DNA of 64,000 bases from CAYSCZ01 sp051155775 (GCA_051155775.1 DAXETV010000014.1:124001-188000), one strand, 5' to 3'. Shown: positions 9,586-19,103, counted from the stretch's first letter. The notes: generated from the sequence alone by a model not told the origin. Program-made: numbers and translations.

Positions 9586-10268
9586 TTTTCAATATTTATT
9601 ACAAAGATAGGTTCATCAGAGTATGCTAAATAATCAACATTTATCAATTCTATCCCCGCAACTTTTTTTCTGAACAGCGAGCTGGTTTGAGTGTGCCCAA
9701 CTATCTGATTGATGTTTGGAAAAGGGTCATGAATTAGTTCTTCGTTAAAATCACACCAAAAAGGACCACCCGTTTTCTCTCTGCCTCCCCTGCATCTGCC
9801 TACGATGGCTAATTCTTCCAGGGCTTTGCTATCCTGCAGCATATCATTCAAAATATCGGCCAGCGAATTATTATGTGGTGGTGCTCTTAAATGATGCCTA
9901 ACCCAATAATTTGTTAATCCGCCATGTACAAATAATTTATCACCCATCTGATGGGCTACCTTAAACAAGCCCAAATCACGTTTGAATATTGACTGTAACT
10001 CTTTTAGCATATCTATTCTGAAGCCGGAGCATCTAAACCTGGGATAATAAATATATTGGATATCGTGGTTGCCTAATAATAGCGTGACTGAATCCGGATT
10101 TAATTTTTTGAATGCTATTACCGCTTTAAGGTTATTAACAATGGCCTGATTATCAATGCTAAAGGAATCAACATAATCACCAAGAAAAACGAAGTGGTCA
10201 ACGCCAAGGGATAAAGCTTCTTTCCAGCGACCTACCCCGTGCAGATCACCAATGCATGCTATGCTCAT
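9582..10268 (-). CDS. Metallophosphoesterase, PPP-like (diadenosine tetraphosphatase type)
   Basis: A 228-residue cytoplasmic phosphoesterase with the phosphoprotein-phosphatase set of motifs: GDLHG, GDYVDSF, GNHD, a later FVHGG and GHTQT. These match the bis(5'-nucleosyl)-tetraphosphatase/protein phosphatase branch rather than the Icc branch of its neighbour. The start chosen is the ATG giving MSIACIGDLHG; an in-frame TTG 36 nt upstream is less likely because the first motif would then lie unusually deep. The gene overlaps the following metallophosphoesterase by 4 nt. The substrate may be a dinucleoside polyphosphate or a phosphoprotein; sequence alone does not decide. Confidence 0.82.
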   Translation of the reverse strand: MSIACIGDLHGVGRWKEALSLGVDHFVFLGDYVDSFSIDNQAIVNNLKAVIAFKKLNPDSVTLLLGNHDIQYIYYPRFRCSGFRIDMLKELQSIFKRDLGLFKVAHQMGDKLFVHGGLTNYWVRHHLRAPPHNNSLADILNDMLQDSKALEELAIVGRCRGGREKTGGPFWCDFNEELIHDPFPNINQIVGHTQTSSLFRKKVAGIELINVDYLAYSDEPIFVINIEK

Positions 10269-10386
10269 GATTAATAGATAACATGTTTCTAAAATTAACT
10301 GCAATCTAGCCTATAGTAGTATGTTTAGCTGATTACAATTTTTTAATTATTAAAAAAAATAATTTTAAAAGCGGATAGAAAATAGA

Positions 10387-10899
10387 CTAGCTCTTACTGA
10401 AATTATTAATCGAAAATCTTACAACTTTTGGTATTTCTACATTTCCAATATCATCGATGGCGTAATATTTCAGTCTATAAAGGCCACTTTGAGAAACCTC
10501 AATTGGTTCTTCATATAGCTTACAGGACGAATCATTTATAGAGTAAATAATATTTCTAACACCTGATCTATCAACTGAGGTTATCTCAATGATGGTTGCC
10601 TTCTGATTGTAGGTTTTTTCAGGATCAATAAAGTGTTTTTCAAGAAATTTTACTTTTGTCTTTGGAGGTTTAATATCATAAAAACTATCTCTATAAACAT
10701 CTTCCTGATGATTTTCACTATTATTTTTTAATCCATGATCATGGATATTCCCCTGATCATCAACAAATATGTAGAAAGCTTTTTCTTCAATTCTTTTTAT
10801 ACGCTCAGAATCATTATCCGAGGCTAAGGCCAATAATTGCGCATAGAGCGGCTGAAAAAGTAGGATCAGAAAAAGCGGAATTAAAAATATTTTTTTCAT
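10387..10899 (-). CDS. Small secreted protein with an OmpL47-like Ig fold domain
   Basis: A 170-residue protein with a clear signal peptide (hydrophobic residues 4-20, cleavage after LYAQ or nearby). The C-terminal 100 residues contain the pattern seen in OmpL47-type or bacterial Ig-like repeats: an INDSSCKLYEEP turn, then GLYRLKYYAIDDIGNVE. Such domains usually occur in surface or periplasmic proteins and have no enzymatic role. The function is not known. A large hairpin ends only 2 nt before the start codon and could control translation. Confidence 0.7.
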   Translation of the reverse strand: MKKIFLIPLFLILLFQPLYAQLLALASDNDSERIKRIEEKAFYIFVDDQGNIHDHGLKNNSENHQEDVYRDSFYDIKPPKTKVKFLEKHFIDPEKTYNQKATIIEITSVDRSGVRNIIYSINDSSCKLYEEPIEVSQSGLYRLKYYAIDDIGNVEIPKVVRFSINNFSKS

Positions 10900-10901
10900 T
10901 A

Positions 10902-10947
10902 CTTAATTAAAATATGCTCACTAAGGTAAGTCAGCATATTAATTAAG
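10902..10947 (-). promoter_or_regulatory. Hairpin immediately upstream of a start codon
   Basis: An imperfect inverted repeat: CTTAATT + AATATGCT pairs with AGCATATT + AATTAAG, giving 15 bp interrupted by a 2-nt AA bulge, with a 14-nt loop. On the mRNA of the downstream secreted-protein gene the hairpin ends 2 nt before the AUG, so it would cover the ribosome landing site. There is no U-run after it, so a simple terminator for the upstream phosphofructokinase gene is less likely. Confidence 0.45.
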
Positions 10948-11018
10948 CCGTTAGTATATTCCCCTATTTATTACTGATTTTTACCATTCGATTTTTAGAC
11001 TTAATTTAATATTTTTTA

Positions 11019-12107
11019 TTAATCCCCAAACGAAATACCAAGTCCCCTCGCTGTTTTTACCAGGTATGAATCAACATCTACAGTATTGTAATCTTTAGTT
11101 GCTTCCTCTAAAGTGACATCAGTAAACTGATGGTTTTTATAGGCAACCATGTGGCCAAACTTCCCTTCAAGTACCATCTCAAAAGCTTTTACTCCAAAAG
11201 CACCGGAGATGACCCGGTCGAATGCAACAGGCGTACCTCCTCTTTGAAGGTGACCTAAAACCGTTTCACGAATATCTGCAGGACAGCCGGCTTCTTTTAA
11301 TTGATCGCTCAGTCGGTAAGCAACGCCACCTAACCTGGCCATTTGGTAGCCAACTTCATCACTTTTTCTACTCAATGTCTGACCGTCAATTGGTTTAGCC
11401 CCCTCGGCGATGACAATGTTAACAAAACCTTTACCCCGGTAGTATCTGGACATAATCCGATCCATTACCTTATTAATATCATAGGGTATTTCAGGTATCA
11501 GGCAAACTTCCACACCACCAGCAATGGCTGAATAAAGGGCTATCCAGCCTGCATCCCTGCCCATAACTTCGAGTATCATTACCCTGTGATGGCTCTCAGC
11601 TGTAGTTACCAGCTTATCTACAGCTTCAGTAGCAACCTGTACAGCAGTCTGAAAGCCAAAAGTAAAGTCGGTGGCAGATAAGTCATTATCAATAGTTTTA
11701 GGCACGCCAACTACATTAAGACCTTTCTCATAAAGCTTTTGAGAAATTTTTTGTGAACCATCACCGCCAATGCTTATTACTGCATCCACTTCCAGTTCTT
11801 TCAACCGTTCCAATAAAAAATCAGACCTGTCTTCAATTTTGTAGCTACCATCTTCCTGAAGGACCGGAAAATTGAAGGGGTCCCCTTTGGTTGTTGTTTT
11901 TATTATTGTTCCTCCTTTTACGTGTATTCCGGCTACTGCTAGGTTATTTAATACTACAACTTCCATGGGATCACGCATCACACCATGATAAGCTTCGATA
12001 CTTCCGATCACCTCCCACTTTTCCTGGCGGGCTCGTTTTACAATTCCTCTGATTACAGCATTTAGTCCCGGGCAATCACCTCCTCCGGTAAGAACAAGTA
12101 GTTTCAT
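11019..12107 (-). CDS. pfkA: 6-phosphofructokinase (group III / mixed-substrate type)
   Basis: A 362-residue enzyme that phosphorylates fructose 6-phosphate in glycolysis. Visible motifs: TGGGDCPGLNA at residues 7-17, GGDGS at 114-118 and PKTIDND at 136-142, followed by the conserved MGRDAGWIAL. Gly in GGDGS is typical of ATP-using enzymes, whereas Lys in PKTIDND is typical of the PPi group and of the mixed group III. The Gly/Lys combination is known from ATP-dependent enzymes of that group, so ATP is the likely donor. The gene stands alone and is divergent from the SDR gene across a 107-nt promoter region. Confidence 0.93.
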   Translation of the reverse strand: MKLLVLTGGGDCPGLNAVIRGIVKRARQEKWEVIGSIEAYHGVMRDPMEVVVLNNLAVAGIHVKGGTIIKTTTKGDPFNFPVLQEDGSYKIEDRSDFLLERLKELEVDAVISIGGDGSQKISQKLYEKGLNVVGVPKTIDNDLSATDFTFGFQTAVQVATEAVDKLVTTAESHHRVMILEVMGRDAGWIALYSAIAGGVEVCLIPEIPYDINKVMDRIMSRYYRGKGFVNIVIAEGAKPIDGQTLSRKSDEVGYQMARLGGVAYRLSDQLKEAGCPADIRETVLGHLQRGGTPVAFDRVISGAFGVKAFEMVLEGKFGHMVAYKNHQFTDVTLEEATKDYNTVDVDSYLVKTARGLGISFGD

Positions 12108-12214
12108 TTAATATTATTTAAAATTCTATCGGGAACTTAGTAAAATTCTGCAATACAATAAAGAAAATAACAATACAAATTCACTACCTTAATATTGACA
12201 ACCATTATAATTAA

Positions 12215-13072
12215 ATGAAATCAAAAAACATTATCATCACTGGCGTATCAACGGGAATAGGATACTACCTGGTAAAATGCTTCTGTGAAAATGGATACCA
12301 TGTTTATGGAAGTGTTAGAAAAAATGAAGATGCTAAAAAGCTTATAGATGAATTTGGTGATCTGTACAGTCCTTTGTTCTTTGATATTACAGATGGTGAA
12401 GCCATTAAACAAGAGGCTGAAAGAATCAGCAAAGCACTGAATAAAGAGGGGTTGGCTTGTTTGATCAATAATGCAGGAATTGCCGTACCCGGGCCATTGC
12501 TTCATCTGGATATTGACGACTTAAAACACCAGTTTGAGGTAAATTTCTTCGGGATGTTGCGTGTAATCAAAGCTTTTAGCCACCATCTCGGTGCAAATGA
12601 CGAGCACCCATTTGACCCCGGAAGAATACTGCAAATCAGTTCTGTAGCTGGAAAACTGGGAATGCCTTTTATGGGGCCTTATGCAGCATCTAAACATGCC
12701 ATGGAAGGTGTATCTGAAAGCCTCAGACGTGAATTATTACTTTATGGAATTAAAGTGATTGTAATAGGACCGGGGCCAGTGAAAACACCTATTTGGAATA
12801 AAAGTGCAACATCCGGCGTTGAAAAATTTCAGGACACACCGTATCATAGACCAATAAAAAAGTTTAAAGACATTTTTGTGACCAATGCTGTAAAAAATGG
12901 ATTGGAACCTGATAAGCTGGCAAAAGATATCTATAAAGTGTTTATGGCATCAAACCCAAAAAACAGGTACACGTTCACCAGTCAAAAAATTAAGAATTGG
13001 TATCTTCCTACGATTTTACCATCTAAAATTCTTGACAAGGTTCTTGGAAAAGGGTTAGGATTATTAAAATAA
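12215..13072 (+). CDS. SDR family oxidoreductase
   Basis: A 285-residue classical short-chain dehydrogenase. The nucleotide-binding TGVSTGIG is at residues 9-16, the structural NNAG at 85-88, the catalytic Ser near 142 and the YxxxK pair at Tyr156/Lys160, followed by the PGPVKTP loop. The arginine in SVRKN after the second strand suggests NADP preference. The closest general type is the 11-beta-HSD/retinol dehydrogenase-like group that acts on lipids or small alcohols, but the substrate cannot be inferred. It is transcribed alone, divergently from phosphofructokinase. Confidence 0.9.
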   Translation: MKSKNIIITGVSTGIGYYLVKCFCENGYHVYGSVRKNEDAKKLIDEFGDLYSPLFFDITDGEAIKQEAERISKALNKEGLACLINNAGIAVPGPLLHLDIDDLKHQFEVNFFGMLRVIKAFSHHLGANDEHPFDPGRILQISSVAGKLGMPFMGPYAASKHAMEGVSESLRRELLLYGIKVIVIGPGPVKTPIWNKSATSGVEKFQDTPYHRPIKKFKDIFVTNAVKNGLEPDKLAKDIYKVFMASNPKNRYTFTSQKIKNWYLPTILPSKILDKVLGKGLGLLK

Positions 13073-13126
13073 ATGAAGTTGCCCCGTTAAATGATAACAT
13101 TTTTAAAAAAACTTAAACAGAATCAA

Positions 13127-14113
13127 TTAAACAGCCTCTTTTCTAAGCTTATCTGAAAATTTTTCTCTTAACTTTTTAAGTTTTGGAGTAATTACGAAGC
13201 TACAGTAAGGCTGATTACCATTTTCTAAATAATAATTTTGATGATAATCCTCTGCTTCATAAAATGCTTTAAACGGCTCTAGTGTAGTAACTATCTTATG
13301 ATTAAAGTCATTTCGAGATTCACCAATTACTTTTTCAGCGCTTGCTTTCTGTTCATCATCATGGTAAAAAATTGCTGATCGATAATGTGTACCAACATCA
13401 GCACCCTGCCTGTTTAGAGTAGTAGGATCATGGCTATACATATGGATTTTTACCAGATCGACAAATGAAATAACCTCCGGGTCAAAATTTATCTGGACCA
13501 CCTCAGCATGTCCTGTCGTGCCCATACAGACTTGCTTGTATGTTGGATTATGCGTTGTACCTCCGCTATAGCCGGACGTAACACTATTCACACCACTTAA
13601 TGATTGAAAAATAGCTTCTGTACACCAAAAACACCCGCCTCCAAAAGTCGCGAGCTGGGCATTCACTATAGATTCTACCTTTTTCAACGCCGCAGAATTC
13701 ATACAATATCTCAAACCACCTGGTTTTGGCCCATCAGGAAAAACATGACCCAGGTGAGCGTCGCATACATTACATAATGTTTCTATACGACTCATGCCAA
13801 AGCTACTATCTTCAATGTATTGAATAGCGTTCTTCTCCAAGGGCTGTGAAAAGCTAGGCCATCCTGTTCCTGACTCAAACTTTTGTCTGGAATCAAAAAG
13901 TAACGTATCACAGCAAACGCAGGCATATATTCCAGGTTCAAAGCTGGTACAATATTCCCCGGTAAATGCCCGTTCAGTACCATGTTTCCGGGTTATTTTG
14001 TATTGTTCGGGAGTAAGCAGCTTCTTCCATTCGGCATCTGTTTTATCTACTCTGCTGGGTGGTTTTGGATTGCCATTTCTGGCAAATTTTTTGATATCAA
14101 GCCAATTAAGCAT
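13127..14113 (-). CDS. msrBA: Bifunctional methionine sulfoxide reductase MsrB-MsrA
   Basis: A 328-residue fusion repairing oxidised methionine, with MsrB (R-sulfoxide) first and MsrA (S-sulfoxide) second. MsrB occupies about residues 25-150: zinc cysteines C65/C68 and C114/C117, and the catalytic Cys137 in RYCMNSAAL. MsrA occupies about 154-320 with catalytic Cys161 in GGGCFWCTEA and the later GYSGG and GTTGHAEVVQI segments. There is no signal peptide, so unlike many secreted fusions this one should act in the cytoplasm. It is probably reduced by thioredoxin. The gene is followed by a short gap and the convergent SDR gene. Confidence 0.96.
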   Translation of the reverse strand: MLNWLDIKKFARNGNPKPPSRVDKTDAEWKKLLTPEQYKITRKHGTERAFTGEYCTSFEPGIYACVCCDTLLFDSRQKFESGTGWPSFSQPLEKNAIQYIEDSSFGMSRIETLCNVCDAHLGHVFPDGPKPGGLRYCMNSAALKKVESIVNAQLATFGGGCFWCTEAIFQSLSGVNSVTSGYSGGTTHNPTYKQVCMGTTGHAEVVQINFDPEVISFVDLVKIHMYSHDPTTLNRQGADVGTHYRSAIFYHDDEQKASAEKVIGESRNDFNHKIVTTLEPFKAFYEAEDYHQNYYLENGNQPYCSFVITPKLKKLREKFSDKLRKEAV

Positions 14114-14191
14114 AAATTCAGTTTTTTAAATTTCTTACGTACTTTCTAAAAGTAAAAATGTCTTGTAGACTGCTATTGTTAATAATAAAAC

Positions 14192-15601
14192 TCATAAATA
14201 TTTGATTACAGCATCAATCAATTTCCTTTTTTGCTTATTGTAAGGGGGGTATAAATACTTCAATGAATTAAATTTTCGAATCACAACGCCGCGTTCATTG
14301 GAGAACTCTTTAAACCCACTATAACCACCCGATCGACCGATACCACTAGTATTCACGCCTCCAAAAGGCAAGTTACTATGTGCAAATTGTATAAGTGTAT
14401 CATTTAAAATGGTGCTGCCGGCTGAAGAGTACCGCATTAAATCATCAATAACATTCCGGGACTTGCTGAAAATATAAAACGCCAGTGGTTTTGGTAAAGC
14501 GTTGACTATCCGCAATGCTTCATCCAGGCTTTCGAAGCTGATTACCGGCAATATCGGGCCAAAAATCTCCTCCTGCATTAATCGCATTTGATGATTTACT
14601 TTATCCAAAATTGTAGGTGAGATAAACAAATCATTTTGATTGAATGTGCCACCAAAATAGTTTTCAGCACCATTATCAAAAGCATCTACTAATAAAGATT
14701 TTAATCTAAAGAAATGATTTTCATTTATAATCCTTCCATAGTCTCTGGTCTTCTCTACATCTCCATACATTCTTTCCAGTTGCACTTTTACTTTTTCCAG
14801 TAATTCTGCTTTTACATCCTGATGGATCAATAAGTAATCCGGAGCAATACAGGTTTGGCCAGCATTGAAGGTTTTTCCCCAGGCTATTTTGGAAGCTGCA
14901 TCATTAAGATCAGCGGATTGATCAACAATCGCAGGAGACTTACCTCCAAGTTCCAGGGTCACAGAAGTTAGATGATCAGAAGCAGCCTTCATCACTATCG
15001 AACCAACCTTCGGACTACCGGTAAAATATATATGATCAAAGGGTAACCGCAATAAGCCTTTGGAAACTTCATGGTCTCCTTCAAATACCTTGACTTCAGA
15101 TTCATCAAAAAGATCCGTAATCATATTATTGATAAATGAGGAGGTATGCGGAGACATCTCAGATGGCTTTATAATCGCTGTATTTCCAGCTGCTATGGCA
15201 TATAGCAATGGCTTAACAGCCAATAAAAACGGATAATTCCATGGCGAAATGATTAATACACACCCTTTAGGCTCCATGTGGATATATGAATCTGTTCCAA
15301 TGAGCTGGCTGGTTGGCCATACGCTTTTTGGTTTTATCCATTGCTTTAGTTTTTTGATGATCATTTTAGCCTCCGAAATCATTATTCCAAGTTCACTTAA
15401 AGCAATCTCTTCCGGGGATTTTTTTAGATCTTTATGAAGCGCCTCATTTAGCAGGTCTGTATTTTTTAAAATGTAGTCAAGTATCCTTTTGATCTTATTT
15501 TTCCTTTCTTCTACATTATGCTGCTTAATCAGTTGTTTATTCCCTAGCTGCTTCCTAAAAACTACTTGATAAATATTATCTACAGCATTTGATTCATGCA
15601 T
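14192..15601 (-). CDS. Aldehyde dehydrogenase, ALDH3-like (fatty aldehyde type)
   Basis: A 469-residue NAD(P)-dependent aldehyde dehydrogenase. The general base Glu217 is in VTLELGGKSP and the nucleophile Cys251 in NAGQTCIAPDY; IISPWNYP marks the cofactor region. Length below 480 and the C-terminal ERGVVIRKFNSLKYLYPPY are typical of the ALDH3 group, which oxidises medium- and long-chain aldehydes and often attaches to membranes through a hydrophobic tail; here the tail is short and basic. Likely role: detoxifying lipid-derived aldehydes. It is transcribed separately from its neighbours and lies near the Msr fusion, consistent with oxidative damage repair, although that link is only positional. 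Confidence 0.92.
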   Translation of the reverse strand: MHESNAVDNIYQVVFRKQLGNKQLIKQHNVEERKNKIKRILDYILKNTDLLNEALHKDLKKSPEEIALSELGIMISEAKMIIKKLKQWIKPKSVWPTSQLIGTDSYIHMEPKGCVLIISPWNYPFLLAVKPLLYAIAAGNTAIIKPSEMSPHTSSFINNMITDLFDESEVKVFEGDHEVSKGLLRLPFDHIYFTGSPKVGSIVMKAASDHLTSVTLELGGKSPAIVDQSADLNDAASKIAWGKTFNAGQTCIAPDYLLIHQDVKAELLEKVKVQLERMYGDVEKTRDYGRIINENHFFRLKSLLVDAFDNGAENYFGGTFNQNDLFISPTILDKVNHQMRLMQEEIFGPILPVISFESLDEALRIVNALPKPLAFYIFSKSRNVIDDLMRYSSAGSTILNDTLIQFAHSNLPFGGVNTSGIGRSGGYSGFKEFSNERGVVIRKFNSLKYLYPPYNKQKRKLIDAVIKYL

Positions 15602-15722
15602 ATCAATACTTCAGAATGATTAAAATACTAAATTTAAACCTTTAGCTGATAACAATGTCCTATCAGTGCTTAAGTCTTTTAGACAAAGTAAAAAGATTAA
15701 CCATAACAAAAAAGATATCATG

Positions 15723-15753
15723 TTGTCTAAATAAAACAAATTACTTACCTTAG
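15723..15753 (+). promoter_or_regulatory. Putative promoter of the DUF1800-DUF1501 operon
   Basis: TTG at 15723 and TACCTTAG at 15746-15753, separated by 20 nt, fit the Bacteroidota pattern TTG-N19/20-TAnnTTTG with one mismatch. The ATG follows 18 nt later, so the untranslated leader would be very short. Confidence 0.3.
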
Positions 15754-15771
15754 TTAAGTACAATTATTCCA

Positions 15772-17502
15772 ATGATTAATACACAACACACCGATCCACG
15801 TCCGCACGATTTTAAAAAACTGGTGAATAAATACCGAAGGGTACAGCCTGTATCCACATCAGGCGACAAAGGAAGTAACCATCGATTCAGCTATAGAAAG
15901 TCAGTAGATAAAGGCATAGAACCATACTCGGGGCCTTTTGGAGAGGAACAGGTTATGCACCTTTTGCATAGAACCTTGTTCGGTGTTAAAAAATCTGAGT
16001 TCGAGTCATTCAAAAATGATTCATTAGAAAGAATAATTGAGAGATTATTAAAAAAATCCGGCACACCTTTTCCGCCCACCAATAATTATAACGATCCATC
16101 CGAAAACTTAATCGACCCCGATGTTCCTGAAGGAGATACATGGATAGAGGCACCATGGAGTGGAGAACTTGAAGGGCCAAGGATTATATCCCTAAAATAC
16201 TGGATGGTGAATAACATCCTAAACCAGGAATCAAACCTTCATGAAAAAATGATCTTGTTCTGGCATAGCTTCCTGGTGACACAGTCATGGGAAGTTTTTA
16301 TGGCGAAAACAAGCTACAAGTATTTCGATATGCTTAGAGCGCATGCTTTTGGAAACTTCAAAACCATTATTAAAGCATTAACCCTTGACCCTTCGATGCT
16401 TGCTTATCTTAACGGCACCTCCAACAATAAAGAAGCCCCGGATGAAAATTATGCCCGGGAATTACAGGAACTTTTCTGCATTGGTAAAGGACCTGATGCC
16501 AACTTCACAGAAAGTGATGTGCAGGCAGCTGCCAGGGTACTGACCGGTTGGCAAATTGAATGGCGAACCATCGAAGAAGCCGGAGAACCTTTATCATTCT
16601 TCTCTCCACATGCGCATGATAGCTCTGACAAACAATTTTCCTCATTTTATAACAATAGAATAATTGAAGGAAGAAATAGCATCCAGGGAGCCGGTGAGCT
16701 TGACGACATGCTGGATATGATCTTTGATAATGAAGAAACGGCAAGGTATTTATGCCGTAGATTATACCGTTTTTTTATTTTTAATGAGGTTGATGAAATA
16801 GCGGAAGAAAAAGTAATCCGGCCACTTTCTGAGGTCCTGATACAAAATAATTATGAAGTTAAGCCCGTACTGGAAACATTGATTAAAAGTGAACACTTCT
16901 TTGATGAAAGTAACCATGGGGTGCTGATAAAAAGCCCGGCAGAGTTTGTTATGGGCATTTGGAGGAGTCTGGAGGTACCTACTCCTTCACTAAACGAAGA
17001 TGACAAGGTAGACTTATTAGCCAGCATTTTTTGGAATATGGCTGAAAAGGGTATGGAGCTGGGAGACCCTCCTACGGTCTCCGGATGGCCGGCATACTAT
17101 CAATCGCCGCAATTTGATAAATCATGGATTACCACAACCACCATAACCAGCCGCGCGATAACAACAGACTCATTAGTCTATTGGGGTTTCTGGGTGAATG
17201 AAAACATACAACTACCCGCTGACCTCTTATCTTTTGTTTCGAAACTAGATAATCCTCAAGATCCCAATGAGTTGATCAATGAAAGCACAAAACTTTTATT
17301 TGGATTGAAGACAACCTCTGAAACATTTCAGGATTTAAAAAATATATTACTCAGCGGCCAACAAAATGATGGCTATTGGACCTCGGCCTGGAAAATATAT
17401 GAAAGTGATCCTCGAAATGATGAATATCGATTAATTGTTGAGAACCGATTAAAATCAACGTTCCAGTTTTTGTTACAATCCGCCGAATTCAACTTAATGT
17501 AA
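15772..17502 (+). CDS. DUF1800 domain-containing protein
   Basis: A 576-residue DUF1800 protein. Recognisable family segments include the N-terminal LLHRTLFGV, HSFLVTQ, the NYARELQELFCIGKG block around residue 226, and ARVLTGW. DUF1800 proteins nearly always sit directly before a DUF1501 gene, as here (7 nt apart). Their biochemical function is not established. No N-terminal signal peptide is evident, which is unusual for a partner of a secreted DUF1501 protein. The family call is secure, the role is not. Confidence 0.92.
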   Translation: MINTQHTDPRPHDFKKLVNKYRRVQPVSTSGDKGSNHRFSYRKSVDKGIEPYSGPFGEEQVMHLLHRTLFGVKKSEFESFKNDSLERIIERLLKKSGTPFPPTNNYNDPSENLIDPDVPEGDTWIEAPWSGELEGPRIISLKYWMVNNILNQESNLHEKMILFWHSFLVTQSWEVFMAKTSYKYFDMLRAHAFGNFKTIIKALTLDPSMLAYLNGTSNNKEAPDENYARELQELFCIGKGPDANFTESDVQAAARVLTGWQIEWRTIEEAGEPLSFFSPHAHDSSDKQFSSFYNNRIIEGRNSIQGAGELDDMLDMIFDNEETARYLCRRLYRFFIFNEVDEIAEEKVIRPLSEVLIQNNYEVKPVLETLIKSEHFFDESNHGVLIKSPAEFVMGIWRSLEVPTPSLNEDDKVDLLASIFWNMAEKGMELGDPPTVSGWPAYYQSPQFDKSWITTTTITSRAITTDSLVYWGFWVNENIQLPADLLSFVSKLDNPQDPNELINESTKLLFGLKTTSETFQDLKNILLSGQQNDGYWTSAWKIYESDPRNDEYRLIVENRLKSTFQFLLQSAEFNLM

Positions 17503-17509
17503 TCAAACC

Positions 17510-19069
17510 ATGAAAAGGAGATCATTCCTGAGACATACCACACATTCCCTGGCATTGCCAGCTGTAATTAGTTCTTTGTCATTGGATACCAAAGCTAAAG
17601 CGCTTAAACACCTTACCAGACTGGCAAATGAATCTGACCGGGTACTTGTGCTCATATACCTGGAAGGTGGTAACGACGGGTTAAACACAGTAATACCTTT
17701 AGAACATTCGTCTGCTTTGAATGCCTTAAGGCCACATGTGATACTTCCTGAAAACAAGCTACTAGCCATCCCAAATACCTCATTAGCTTTACATCCTTCC
17801 TTATCAGGATTTAAAAATTTACTAAATGACGGTAAACTTAAAATCATTCAAAATGTGGGCTACCCTGATCAGAACTTTTCTCATTTTCGATCAACTGATA
17901 TATGGATGAGTGGTTCTGATGCACATCAAGTTGTAAATTCAGGATGGGCTGGAAGACACTTAAATCATGAATATCCAAACTATCCGGAGGAGTTTCCGAA
18001 TGAGGATATGCCTGACCCTCTGTCAATTGAGATTGGTTTTGGTTCATCATTACTTTTTCAGGGGCCAACAGCCTCAATGAGCATGGTGATAAATAATACC
18101 GATGCATTTTATGACCTGGTTAACGATACTGAAGAAGAGGCACCGGACACAAAAGCCGGGGATAAGTTGAGTTACATTCGCCTAATCGCCCGGCAGTCAC
18201 AACAATATGGGCAAGTCGTTAGAAATGCGGCTGAAAATGTTTCCAGGCAGGAACCTTACCCGGATACCTATTTGGCCCAACAGCTTAAAATAGTATCACG
18301 CCTGATTGCGGGCGGATTAAAAACACCCATTTACATGGTCAGGCTTGGCGGCTTTGATACCCATGATGCACAAGTTAATAGCGGGGACCATACCACAGGG
18401 GAACATGCAAACCTTTTAAAAACATTAGATGAAGCAGTAATTGCTTTTATGAAAGATTTACAATTTTTAGGCCTTGAAGACCGGGTGGTTGGTATGACAT
18501 TCTCAGAATTTGGGAGAAGGGTGGTTTCCAACGCAAGCCTGGGAACTGATCACGGATCAGCAGCACCACTTACAGTTTTCGGAAACGCAGTTAAAAATGG
18601 CGTATTGGGTGATAATCCTGAAATCGATGCTGCTATGACCTATGAAGACAACCTTTCCATTCAATATGACTTCCGACAGGTCTATGCCTCAATTTTACAA
18701 CAATGGTTTGAGTTAGATGATGATGCACTAGAAAGTATTTTATTGGACCAATTTGACACCCTGCCAATTATTGGAGATGATGAAGCTGTTATAACCTCAA
18801 TTGATAACTCATTGAATAAAGATATCTTTTCCATTTTTCCTAACCCGGTAAATGGCATAGCGAACCTATCCATCACTTCCGATGGCAAACCATTTAGCAT
18901 AAAGCTGTTTGATTTAAAAGGGCAACTGATCCAGGACATTTATCATGGAAACTTACCTGCAGGATATCACACAATTACCTGGGAAACATATCGCTTAAAA
19001 GACGGCAGATATTTTGTGGTCTATCAAAATAAAGATTTAAGAAGATCAAAAAGTGTAATCAAAAAGTAA
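17510..19069 (+). CDS. DUF1501 protein with T9SS type A sorting domain
   Basis: A 519-residue DUF1501 protein, a family related to alkaline-phosphatase/sulfatase folds. It begins with an arginine-rich, Tat-like leader (MKRRSFLRHTTHSLALPA), then GGNDGLNTVIP, GGFDTHDAQ and SEFGRRVVSNASLGTDHG, which hold the likely metal-binding residues. From about residue 440 it carries a type IX sorting domain (FSIFPNPVNG near its start, LKDGRYFVVY and a basic end), so it should be exported to the surface. It is co-transcribed with the DUF1800 gene 7 nt upstream. The enzymatic activity of the pair is unknown. Confidence 0.92.
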   Translation: MKRRSFLRHTTHSLALPAVISSLSLDTKAKALKHLTRLANESDRVLVLIYLEGGNDGLNTVIPLEHSSALNALRPHVILPENKLLAIPNTSLALHPSLSGFKNLLNDGKLKIIQNVGYPDQNFSHFRSTDIWMSGSDAHQVVNSGWAGRHLNHEYPNYPEEFPNEDMPDPLSIEIGFGSSLLFQGPTASMSMVINNTDAFYDLVNDTEEEAPDTKAGDKLSYIRLIARQSQQYGQVVRNAAENVSRQEPYPDTYLAQQLKIVSRLIAGGLKTPIYMVRLGGFDTHDAQVNSGDHTTGEHANLLKTLDEAVIAFMKDLQFLGLEDRVVGMTFSEFGRRVVSNASLGTDHGSAAPLTVFGNAVKNGVLGDNPEIDAAMTYEDNLSIQYDFRQVYASILQQWFELDDDALESILLDQFDTLPIIGDDEAVITSIDNSLNKDIFSIFPNPVNGIANLSITSDGKPFSIKLFDLKGQLIQDIYHGNLPAGYHTITWETYRLKDGRYFVVYQNKDLRRSKSVIKK

Positions 19070-19103
19070 AAGACGGTTATCATTTTTGATTTGTTCCAGT
19101 ATT

